This document shows positions 7,723 to 15,600 of a DNA stretch of 23,423 nt, one piece after another. A program made the translations under genes and the position numbers. The notes beneath the pieces are model-generated. The model was not told the origin of the DNA, did not search any database, and saw only the letters and a list, made by a program, of their open reading frames with translations. The number at the start of each line of letters is the position of its first letter. The first letter of the stretch is position 1. The stretch spans positions 1-23,423 of the forward strand of contig JAKQKW010000208.1 of the NCBI GenBank assembly GCA_029560455.1. The letters run 5' to 3'. The stretch is from Candidatus Rifleibacteriota bacterium (GTDB lineage: Bacteria; Riflebacteria; Ozemobacteria; Ozemobacterales; Ozemobacteraceae).

Positions 7723-8204
7723 TTACGTTCCTCCTCAACTTTTTTGTGCAGTTCTTCGAGTGCCCCAACCATTTTGCTGATTTCTTTTCTGTTGATGGTC
7801 TTATAAAAATCAAGTTCGCCATTGGCAGTCTTGAGTTTTAGCAGAATAAACGTTTCTTCGCCACTCTTTTCTTCGGAAGTGCGTATCCCGAGCCAGTCGG
7901 CCTTTCTGAGCCGGTGCTCCACCGCCGGTTCGCGCAGGTTTTGAAAAAAAGCGAAGCCATCAGAGGTTACCCGGGCGTGCATGCTTTGAAAGGTCAGATT
8001 CTTGCCCATGAACATGAAAAGAATGAAAAAGCCGACGACGAAAAGCAGCTCCGGCCATTGTTGCATTTTTATGCCATTATAGACGAAAAACAGTGCTGGC
8101 ACTACAATGGCGGCGAGCATTAGAAAAACCCCGACGCCCATTTCCAGAAGCGGGTAGTAGGTGAACCCCGGTAGCCTGTCTTCGGTTATGACCCAGCGAA
8201 TCAT
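7719..8204 (-). CDS. Two-helix membrane protein with a possible PH-like C-terminal domain
   Basis: The 161-residue product has two membrane helices (about residues 20-43 and 52-68). A soluble domain follows (TFQSMHARVTSDGFAFFQNL ... TFILLKLKTANGELDFYKTI) that alternates short strands and ends in a charged helix (KKVEEERK). This layout resembles bacterial PH-domain membrane proteins; the assignment is by pattern only. The start codon follows the stop of the ArnT-like gene with no spacer (TGAATG), and its own stop overlaps the GH13 start. It therefore belongs to the glycosyltransferase operon and may support the membrane step, but no catalytic residues are visible. Confidence 0.8.
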   Translation of the reverse strand: MIRWVITEDRLPGFTYYPLLEMGVGVFLMLAAIVVPALFFVYNGIKMQQWPELLFVVGFFILFMFMGKNLTFQSMHARVTSDGFAFFQNLREPAVEHRLRKADWLGIRTSEEKSGEETFILLKLKTANGELDFYKTINRKEISKMVGALEELHKKVEEERK

Positions 8205-9890
8205 TCAGTTGCCCTGCTTTCTGACGGGAGCGACGATTTTCCAGTTGCCCTCGCCGGTGATTATCTGCATCTGCATGCCGGTCAGTTCTTCGTAGTGCGC
8301 AACCGATTTTGCCGGCATCACGAGGAGCGTGTCTGAATCGAGTTTGCTTTTAAGAGTCTCGATATCGTTCAATACTAATTCGGCGGCCCGTTCTTTGTCA
8401 AACTGCGTGATCCGGGCAATATTGAATGTACGCACCGGGCGACCCGTGTAAAAATACCAGCCCTCGATCATTTCGTCGAAAAGAATGAGCTTCTGAGCCT
8501 GGGGAAGCGTGCCAATCCGCTTGAGCAACATCCACTGACTGGTCAGGTAGCGATGTTCGCGGTATGGCTCGTTGCCTTTGATACCGTGCAGAATGAAAAA
8601 CATGAAGCCGGGCACCAGCATCGCCAGAACCAGAAGCATGCCGGGTCGGCTTTTTTTGATAATGAAGGCCAGTAGAACCAGCGACGCGAACAGCCAGAAG
8701 ATGCCGGCAAAAATCGCTGTCTGCGAGATGATTCTGAACTGCGCAAAATTGTTGTAACCCCAGACCGACATCGCCATGCCGGCCAGTGAAGCAAAGGCAG
8801 AGATGCCGATGCAGTGTCGGGCGGCAGTTTCACTGTCTTCGGGCTTTTGCGAGAAGAATATCTGTCTGACCGCTTCGCCCGTGAGCAACGCTACCGGTAC
8901 AAGCAGCGGCAGGGCATAACCGGCCAGCTTCGAGCGGCTGAGGGAGAAGATGACAAGTGGCGCACCGAGCCAGAGCAGCATATAGACAGCGGCCGGGTCG
9001 GTTTTGAATTCTTTGATCTTCTGTTTCAGCGAGACGAGAAAAAAACTGACCCATGGAAAAACACCGGCAGGCAGCAGAACCAGAAAATAATAAAAAGGCG
9101 CTGTACGCCTGTGGGTACTGCTTGCCACCCGGCTGACCGTTTCGTCGATGAGAAAATACGACAGCAGGCCTGAGTTCTGAAAGGCCATTACCAGATACCA
9201 GCCCATGCCGAATACCACAAAGATGCTCCAGCCGATCGGGTCAGAAAAAAGCTTTTTCATTGTCGGCTTCTGGCCGGTCAACAGGGCCGCCGGAATAAGG
9301 CCGGCCAGTGGCAGCAGGGCAGGGGGGCCCTTGATCATGAAGGCTATCGCTGCAGTCAGCCAGAAGGCATACTGCCAGCGCCGGCACTGGTGCGCCAGCC
9401 AGCTGAAAAAGAAAAACACCATAAAGGTTTCGGCCGCCGCCAGAAACGGGTCGGTCGTCAACCCTCTGAACTGGGCCTGATAAAACAGCGAGCTGATAAT
9501 GATGAGGGCGGAAGTCAGACCGGCCAGGCGGCCAAAAAACATCTGGCCGATGAGAAAGGTGCCGACAGCGGTGAGACCAGCCACTGGCGCCAGAAAAAAG
9601 CGGGCGCCGAACTCATTGCTGCCGAAAATTTGTTGCCCCATGGCACTCAGCCAGTAGGTCACCGGTGGCTTGGTAAGATGTTTGAGGCCGTTTTGCCTGG
9701 GTGTGAGCCAGTCGCCTGAATCGACCATCTGTCGGGCAACCGATGCATAGCGCGCTTCTGAAGTTTCAAACAGGCCGGCTGTGCCAAGGTGCAGAAGAAC
9801 CGGCAGAGTGCCGGCAATAAAAACCAGTAATGGCAAAAGAAGCGGCAGAAATGGTTTCAGACCTTTCCAGTGGTCAATCTTCGCCATCAT
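8205..9890 (-). CDS. ArnT-like GT39/GT83 family glycosyltransferase
   Basis: The 561-residue product is an integral membrane protein with about a dozen hydrophobic helices and a soluble C-terminal part of about 100 residues. The hallmark is the first periplasmic loop, FETSEARYASVARQMVDSG, followed by DWLTPRQNGLKHLTKPPVTYW. This matches the ETDEaRYa...GdW..PrlnG signature of PMT/ArnT transferases, which take a sugar from a polyprenyl-phosphate carrier and add it outside the membrane to lipid A, protein or other glycans. The family is clear, but the acceptor and sugar are not. The start is ATG at 9890, overlapping the LABN gene by 17 bases; a second ATG follows at once. Together with the GT2 and LABN genes upstream it makes a familiar lipid-linked-sugar cassette. 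Confidence 0.92.
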   Translation of the reverse strand: MMAKIDHWKGLKPFLPLLLPLLVFIAGTLPVLLHLGTAGLFETSEARYASVARQMVDSGDWLTPRQNGLKHLTKPPVTYWLSAMGQQIFGSNEFGARFFLAPVAGLTAVGTFLIGQMFFGRLAGLTSALIIISSLFYQAQFRGLTTDPFLAAAETFMVFFFFSWLAHQCRRWQYAFWLTAAIAFMIKGPPALLPLAGLIPAALLTGQKPTMKKLFSDPIGWSIFVVFGMGWYLVMAFQNSGLLSYFLIDETVSRVASSTHRRTAPFYYFLVLLPAGVFPWVSFFLVSLKQKIKEFKTDPAAVYMLLWLGAPLVIFSLSRSKLAGYALPLLVPVALLTGEAVRQIFFSQKPEDSETAARHCIGISAFASLAGMAMSVWGYNNFAQFRIISQTAIFAGIFWLFASLVLLAFIIKKSRPGMLLVLAMLVPGFMFFILHGIKGNEPYREHRYLTSQWMLLKRIGTLPQAQKLILFDEMIEGWYFYTGRPVRTFNIARITQFDKERAAELVLNDIETLKSKLDSDTLLVMPAKSVAHYEELTGMQMQIITGEGNWKIVAPVRKQGN

Positions 9891-10182
9891 ACTCGCCCGG
9901 TTCGTTTGAAATTGCCAGCCCGCGCTTTTCGCGGTCGATCAATACCAGATTGCGTATGTAGATTACGAAACCCATCGACTGACCGAGAATGAAAACCGGG
10001 TCCTGGCGCTTGATTGCATAGGCCAGCAGCAGAAAAGAGCCGCCAATGCTGAAATACCAGAAAGAAATCGGGATAATGCTTTTTTTATGTTTTTCTGACG
10101 CCACCCACTGCACGAGAAAGCGCATCGAGAAAAGCAGCTGGCCAAGCAGGCCAACTATCAGCCAGAGATCAAAGCTGCTCAT
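9874..10182 (-). CDS. LABN-domain membrane protein (LpxB N-terminal-like)
   Basis: The 102-residue product has three hydrophobic helices. It carries the pattern of the lipid A biosynthesis N-terminal domain (PF07578): GQLLFSMRFLVQWVASEKHK near the N-terminus, then SIIPISFWYFSIGGSFLLLAYA, DPVFILGQSMGFVIYIRNL. Here the domain stands alone rather than being fused to LpxB. In many genomes such stand-alone LABN proteins lie between a GT2 dolichol-phosphate-mannose-synthase-like gene and an ArnT-like gene, exactly as here, and are thought to assist handling of the lipid-linked sugar; the mechanism is not established. It overlaps the GT2 gene by 14 bases and the ArnT-like gene by 17 bases. Confidence 0.9.
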   Translation of the reverse strand: MSSFDLWLIVGLLGQLLFSMRFLVQWVASEKHKKSIIPISFWYFSIGGSFLLLAYAIKRQDPVFILGQSMGFVIYIRNLVLIDREKRGLAISNEPGEYDGED

Positions 10183-10888
10183 CGATGTGATACCTCAGTT
10201 TGCGCCATTTCATCCAGCGGATTGCGAGCAGATCGAGAAAAGATCTTAAAATCCGGTTCCAGACGTTGTATTTTGAGACCCCTTTGGCACGCGGGTGGTG
10301 GCTGACTTCAACCTCGGCTACCCGGCCGCCGTTCATTTTTACCAGAGTCGGCAGAAAGCGGTGCATACCCTCATACAGTTCAATCGGCTGTATGATTGCA
10401 GCTCTGAAGGCCTTCAGCGAGCAGCCGGTGTCTTTTATCGTTTCGCTGCTGATGACGTTGCGAATCCAGTTGGCGATCTTCGAAGAAGCGCGCCTGATAA
10501 AGTTGTCGTTGCGCTTCTTGCGCCAGCCGACCGCCGCATCGTAGCCATTTTCGAGTTCTTTGAGCAGCAGCGGAATATCGGCCGGGTCGTTCTGCAGGTC
10601 GGCGTCAAGGGTAATGATTATCTGCCCTCTGGCTGCCTTGATGCCGGCGGCCATTGCAGCGGTCTGGCCGTTGTTCTGCGAAAATTTAAGACCGCGAAGC
10701 GCCGGGCAGCGTTTTTTCAGTTCGGCAATACGTTCAAAACTGCCGTCAGAAGAACCATCGTCGACGAGAATGAGTTCCCAGCTCCGGCCAAGCTGATTCA
10801 TGGTGAATTCAACCCGACTGACCAGTTCATCAACGCTCTCGGCTTCATTAAACACCGGAATCGCAACTGAGTAAACGATTTCACTCAT
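10169..10888 (-). CDS. GT2 family polyprenyl-phosphate sugar transferase (DPM1-like)
   Basis: The 239-residue product starts YSVAIPVFNEAESVDELV and has the GT-A fold signatures LVDDGSSDGS, the donor-handling segment SQNNGQTAAMAAGI, the metal-binding TLDADLQNDP, and a late HPRAKGVSKYN basic loop. It fits the dolichol-phosphate mannosyltransferase/ArnC subgroup, which moves a sugar from a nucleotide donor to polyprenyl phosphate on the cytoplasmic face. Unlike ArnC or GtrB it lacks C-terminal membrane helices and ends soluble, like DPM1. It is the first gene of the operon, with AAGGGTG before the ATG. The probable job is to charge the lipid carrier used by the ArnT-like enzyme downstream. The sugar cannot be read from sequence. 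Confidence 0.92.
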   Translation of the reverse strand: MSEIVYSVAIPVFNEAESVDELVSRVEFTMNQLGRSWELILVDDGSSDGSFERIAELKKRCPALRGLKFSQNNGQTAAMAAGIKAARGQIIITLDADLQNDPADIPLLLKELENGYDAAVGWRKKRNDNFIRRASSKIANWIRNVISSETIKDTGCSLKAFRAAIIQPIELYEGMHRFLPTLVKMNGGRVAEVEVSHHPRAKGVSKYNVWNRILRSFLDLLAIRWMKWRKLRYHIDEQL

Positions 10889-10948
10889 AACAGCACCCTT
10901 ATTTTTTTTGAGAGTCTAACACAAAACCCGCACGCAAAAAACCTGATC

Positions 10949-10978
10949 TTGAAAAGTTTTGTGAGCCGGCGCTATAAT
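10949..10978 (+). promoter_or_regulatory. Sigma70-like promoter for the GIDE-domain gene
   Basis: TTGAAA (10949-10954) and a perfect TATAAT (10973-10978) are separated by 18 bases. Transcription would begin near 10985 and leave a leader of about 165 bases before the ATG at 11152. In that leader I see no gene, no clear terminator and no riboswitch I recognise. Confidence 0.55.
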
Positions 10979-10999
10979 TCTTCAGCCTGATTCGAACAA
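10971..10999 (-). promoter_or_regulatory. Candidate promoter for the GT2-LABN-ArnT operon
   Basis: On the minus strand, TTGTTC (10999-10994) and TATAGC (10976-10971) are separated by 17 bases. A transcript would begin near 10964 and give a leader of about 75 bases before the GT2 start codon. The -10 overlaps the opposite-strand TATAAT of the promoter for the gene at 11152. Confidence 0.35.
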
Positions 11000-11151
11000 T
11001 TAATTTGTCGCTGTATTTGAGATCTTTGAGAATTGCCTGCATTTTTGCGCCTGCGCCGCTAATGGCAAAGCCGTAATTTCAGCTGTTCGCAAAACAAATC
11101 AAAATAATTGTGTAAAAAACAGAAAGAATTAAATTTCAGGAAAAAATATAT

Positions 11152-11988
11152 ATGAAAAGCATCAGCTTCGGAAAATATGAAGTGGGCATTCTTGCAGGAG
11201 TTCTGGCATTTTTGTTTCTAATCCTGGCATTCAGGCAGTACCGTCGCAAATCCCTTTCGGACAGCACAATGACTTCACGCATCAAAAGCATTCGTGACAA
11301 AATGCCGGAAGGAATTGTCGAAATAAAGGGCAGGGTTGTCTGCGAAAGACCCCTGACTTCAAGGCTATCAGGTATAGAATGTGTCTATTACAATTATCAT
11401 CTGCGCGATTACACAGCTGAGGGCTCTGTCTATAAAAACAGACAGGAAAGAGGCTTCTCTTCAGGTGCTTCGCTGGCGAGTGCAACTTCCGGGGCCGGCG
11501 AAATGTGGGCTGATTTTGAAGTTCAGGATTCAACCGGTAAGATAAAAGTTCTCGGTCGCGGCGCCGAAGTCTGTGCCAGAAAAACCTGGGACGGTTTTTA
11601 CCGCGGTCCGCAGGGGGAAGTTTCTGAGTTGCTCAACAAAACCCTGAAGACTGAACGCAAGCTCGATCGAAGTTGCAAAAGCGATCTTGGCGAAGCCTTC
11701 ATGACCTTTATGCCACGACAGAATACCGGTTCGGCTCTTCTCGCAACCAAAGTTTCCGAAGAAATCATTCCGGTCGGCTGCCAGATATACGTTCTTGGCA
11801 AGGTTACAGAAATTCGCGGTGAACGTATTATCATGCGCGACGACGCCGGCGGGACTTTTCTTGTTTCAACTCTTTCAGAGGATGAGCTGGTCGGAAAAAT
11901 ATCGCGCTGGATGTGGGCCTGGTTCATGCTTGGCTTTCTCAGTCTGATGGTTGCCGCAGCTCTGCTTTTTCCGTTTCTGAAAAAGTAA
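11152..11988 (+). CDS. Membrane protein with a GIDE/BAM-like domain
   Basis: The 278-residue product has an N-terminal membrane helix (about residues 10-27) and a C-terminal one (about 250-275). Between them is a soluble domain resembling the GIDE (PF12483) or 'beside a membrane' domain of mitochondrial MUL1/MULAN. It shows VEIKGRVVCERPLTSRLSG, then IECVYYNYHL, WADFEVQDSTGKIKVL, IIPVGCQIYVLGKVTE, and STLSEDELVGKISRW near the second helix. The RING finger that gives the eukaryotic protein ubiquitin-ligase activity is absent, as is usual in bacterial relatives. Function is unknown; a membrane-proximal binding role is inferred. The start has AGGA about 10 bases upstream. It is a single-gene unit, facing the small gene at 12040. 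Confidence 0.85.
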   Translation: MKSISFGKYEVGILAGVLAFLFLILAFRQYRRKSLSDSTMTSRIKSIRDKMPEGIVEIKGRVVCERPLTSRLSGIECVYYNYHLRDYTAEGSVYKNRQERGFSSGASLASATSGAGEMWADFEVQDSTGKIKVLGRGAEVCARKTWDGFYRGPQGEVSELLNKTLKTERKLDRSCKSDLGEAFMTFMPRQNTGSALLATKVSEEIIPVGCQIYVLGKVTEIRGERIIMRDDAGGTFLVSTLSEDELVGKISRWMWAWFMLGFLSLMVAAALLFPFLKK

Positions 11989-11991
11989 AAA

Positions 11992-12010
11992 CCCCCGCGC
12001 GCGGCGGGGG
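11992..12010 (-). terminator. Intrinsic terminator for the small exported protein gene
   Basis: The stem CCCCCGC/GCGGGGG has a 5-base loop. Read on the minus strand it is followed by TTTTTAC, so it ends the minus-strand gene at 12040. Read on the plus strand no clean T-run follows, though the hairpin may still slow transcription from the GIDE gene. Confidence 0.8.
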
Positions 12011-12039
12011 CTGTGGTTCTTCTAATTCAGTTATATTTC

Positions 12040-12417
12040 TTAAAGTTCCTGGTGGGCTTTAAGGAATTTTTCTTGTTTGTCGAGCATTTTGCTGAGTGAG
12101 AGACCGACTTCTTCTTCATGGCCGTCCATGTTGATGAATTCATTGGCGGTTGCACGCGCCTTTGCCATTTCGTCGGCGGTTTTGATTTCGCTGACCATTT
12201 TGGTGATTTTGTTTACGGCTTCGATGATGCAGTTTTCGGCTTCAACCGGGCTGATAACTGAGCCGCCCATGTGGTTTGATTCCTGCAGAACCGCTTCCAG
12301 TGAAGACCAGGTCCACATCTGCTGGCGAAGTTCGGCGACATCGAGAGCGAAGGCTGAAGAGGCAATGGCGAGAAGGAAAACGACTGCAAAAACTACCAGT
12401 TTTTTTGTTCTGAACAC
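12040..12417 (-). CDS. Small exported helical protein
   Basis: The 125-residue product starts at GTG with GGAG (12425-12428) 7 bases upstream. It has a signal peptide (residues 1-24, VVFLLAIASSAFA-LD). The mature part of about 100 residues looks almost entirely helical, with one cysteine (ENCIIEAVNK) and charged amphipathic stretches ending in KMLDKQEKFLKAHQEL. No family is recognised. It is transcribed away from the double cyclase gene, whose start is 245 bases off, and could share regulation with it; that is only positional inference. Confidence 0.8.
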   Translation of the reverse strand: MFRTKKLVVFAVVFLLAIASSAFALDVAELRQQMWTWSSLEAVLQESNHMGGSVISPVEAENCIIEAVNKITKMVSEIKTADEMAKARATANEFINMDGHEEEVGLSLSKMLDKQEKFLKAHQEL

Positions 12418-12449
12418 TTTTTTTCTCCGTAGAAAATTTTGTTGCCCGC

Positions 12450-12478
12450 ATTAGAGCAATTTGTGTACCAGTTTTGAA
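12450..12478 (-). promoter_or_regulatory. Possible promoter for the small exported protein gene
   Basis: On the minus strand, TTCAAA (12478-12473) and TCTAAT (12455-12450) are 17 bases apart, with a start near 12443. The leader would be about 25 bases and contains the GGAG site. The -35 match is poor. Confidence 0.3.
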
Positions 12479-12661
12479 AATCGCACCAGACAACAATTCT
12501 GGCTCGCGTTTGTGAAAAAAGTGACAAAAAACAGGCGGCCGATTGCCAGAAATTTAAACAATGAACGCTATCGGTCATTTGAAACCGAAAAGGTGGTTTT
12601 GTCTTCGACTGTCTGATAAACTGGATTCTTAAGATAAATCCTCATTCAGGGACCTTTTTAA

Positions 12662-15600
12662 GTGTCAGATGCTGCGCAGCGCCGAAAACTTTTTTTTCCA
12701 TATTTTCTTATAATTGCGCTAATTTCGATTTCGGCCGGTATTCTCGGATCAGGCTGGCTCATACTGCAGAACCGCAGGCAGCAGAGACTCGATACTCTTC
12801 GCGAAGACGAGGCGCGCCGCATTCTCGGAATCATGGTCAGCGGCTCAAAACTCGAACCATATCTAACCCGAATCGGTTCAGCCCTTAAGACACGTCTTCT
12901 AAAACTCTTTGCCAAACCTGAATCGGCACGCGCCAACCCGCACCTTGAGCTCGTTGATTCATCATTTCCCGCGCATGAGCTTTGGGCTTTCCAGTTTCAG
13001 AAGACCAGCCAGGAACCGCAGGCTGTGCCATTTCTTTATCCTTCAGGCGGCTCAGGTGGCCGGCGCGGTATGGCAAGAATTCTTAACGCCCTCACGGGCA
13101 ATGCTGCGTCGACGGCTGATGACAAGCTCGCTGATTTCATGTTTGGTCCCGGGCAGACCATACATCTTCTTTCGCTGCGCCGTGGCATGGTATCCCGGAT
13201 AATCTATCGAAACCAGCACCATCTATTACTGTGGGATACGGTAGAGGCCGATGGCAGGCCGACTGGCGGCTTTTTCCTGCTGGTGCCCGACTCGCATGCC
13301 CTGACCAGATACGCAATGACCCGTTCGGCCAGATTGGCAAATGCCGGTCGGTTTCATTTGCCCGACTCGGCGGTTCGTGATTGTACTGCCGGTTATCTGC
13401 GCATTTTTTCATCTGAAACCGGCTCGATTTTTCCGGCAAAAATGCTCAAGACGCCAGAACTGGCAGATTTTTTAAGAAACAACAACCGGCTGCGCCGCCT
13501 TTCCGATCTTGAAAGCAAGCCCTTGCCATGGGCTGAAAAATACGGAAATCTTGAGCTGTACACTCGCGCCATTCCATATTCAAACCATCTGGCCTTTGTT
13601 TTTCTGCCCGCCGCCTCGCCAGATTTTTATCGGCTGACCGAAAAAATCAGGGCTTTCGCTTTGCTTCTTCTGCTGCTGCTTATCGCAGGGTTTTCCGGCG
13701 CCATTCCCGTGCCGACACTGAAGCTGAAGACGCGTTTCTCGCTTCTTTTCCTTTCGCTTGCATCTATACCGTTTTCGCTCGTTTTTGTCGCCGGCAGTCT
13801 CTATCTTGAAGAATTCAGGGTATCCCTTATCAGAGAAACCCGCCAGCAGCTCCATCGTGCCCTGTCGGCATTTGACCAGGGAGTCGAAGAAACCTATCTG
13901 CGTTATCGCGGCGAATTTCAGAAATTTCGCACCAATCCAATGGTTCAGGCAGCGGTTATCGACAATCGGCAGATTTCTGAAGAACATCTTAAGAATATTA
14001 AAGACGTTCTTGCAGGCTTCTCGCCGCAATTGCCGTGGGGGGCACTGATGTTGCTCAATCCTGATGGAAAAGGCGTCGAGGTGTTTCGCAGTGCTTTCCA
14101 CAAGGCTGCTCTTACCGGTTACTCGACCTTCAATAGGGTCGGAATGCTTGACGCAATGCGTAAAGGCAATTCTCTGCCCGAACTTGAAAACGCTTCTTCT
14201 TCTTACGTCAGTGATCGCGATGTGGCAGTAAAAAAGGCGTTCGAAACCCTTGTAAGATTGCCGATCTGCCATGGTTTTGTCAATAAAATGGTCGGAAAGC
14301 CTGCTCAAGTTGCTTTTGGCAGCTTTTCTATTGTCAGAATCTTTGATTATTTTCCGTCTGCGGCAGATCCGCAACTGGCGGTCAGTGTCACCTGGCTTGA
14401 GGACGAACTCGACTGGCATTTTTGCTCGGTCACTCTTGATAAACTGCGACGGGAATACCCGGGGAGCCGGTTTGCCTTTTTCCGCGAGCGGCCTGAAGGG
14501 CTGCAAACCATTGCACAAAGCCATTCTGGACATAACCTTTCTGCGCAGGCCTTTTCTGCATCGCTGGGAAACGCCTTTTCATTTCGTCACAAAGAGACGG
14601 AACAGATAATGGAAGTTGCCTTTTCATCAGTAAGAAGACCTGGAATCATTCTTGCCGGCGAGATGGCAACCGGGTTTATCGAAAAACGCGTAAAAGGCAT
14701 GGCCCGTGACTTTTTTCTCGTTTTTCTGGCAGGCATTGCAACCATTGTTTTCTTTCGCAGGCTGCTGACAGAGCGGCTGATCAAACCTTTTCTGCTGCTT
14801 CAGAAATCTCTCACTCTTGCCAGATCCGGCCGTCTCGAAAAACTGCCCGGATTGAAGAGGCGTGACGAAATTGCTGCAATTTTTCTTTCGTTCAATGAGA
14901 TGCTGGATGGTCTGCAGGCCAGGCAGCGATTATTGTCGCTCGTGTCTGGCAATGCCCTGCACATCGCCAGGGAGACTTCGCAAAGTTCCAATGAGTCAAG
15001 TCATCGCGCCTCTGCGGCGATTATTCTCGTTTCTGATATCCGTGATTTTACGACCCTTTGCGAAAAACACCCGCCAGATATTATTACCAGACTTCTTAAC
15101 CTGCATTTTGACCGGATGAGCCAGATAATCTATTCGCATGGTGGTGAAATAAGCAGGTTTGTGGGAGATGCCATCGAAGCCTCGTTTCCCTTTGACGAAC
15201 TGGAACGAGGCCTTTCATGCCGTCGGGCTGTCGCAGCTGGTCTGGTTATGCTGCATACAATGAAGATGATCAATGAAGAGAGGCAGCGCCAGGGGCTGTT
15301 CACCTATCGGATCGGTATTGGTCTTGCATCGGGCGTTTCACACTTCGTTCAGGTGGGCGGGAATACCCGCCGCACTGAAATTCTGCAGTTGAACAAAGCA
15401 TTGAAAAAAGCTGCAGAGCTTGAGAGTCTGAGTCGTGACTTCAGTTCCTGCCCGATGGTGATTGAAAAGAAATTAGGGAAGATACTTGAAGAATGCGGCG
15501 AATTCAGCGATTGCCTTCAGAACCGTCGCTTTGAGGAACGGGCCGTTTATGTCTTTGCAACTGTTCCACCTCAGAACAGCTTTCTCAATAATGAAAATGT

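Noticed and set aside
97..10932. Shared ACACAAAACCCGC words near 99 and 10919
   Set aside because: The common word is short and at 10919 lacks the second arm of the terminator; most likely chance.
13580..14533. Antisense open frame of 317 codons within the cyclase gene
   Set aside because: It is opposite strongly coding sequence, has no start signal and shows no family features; long antisense frames are common in this composition.
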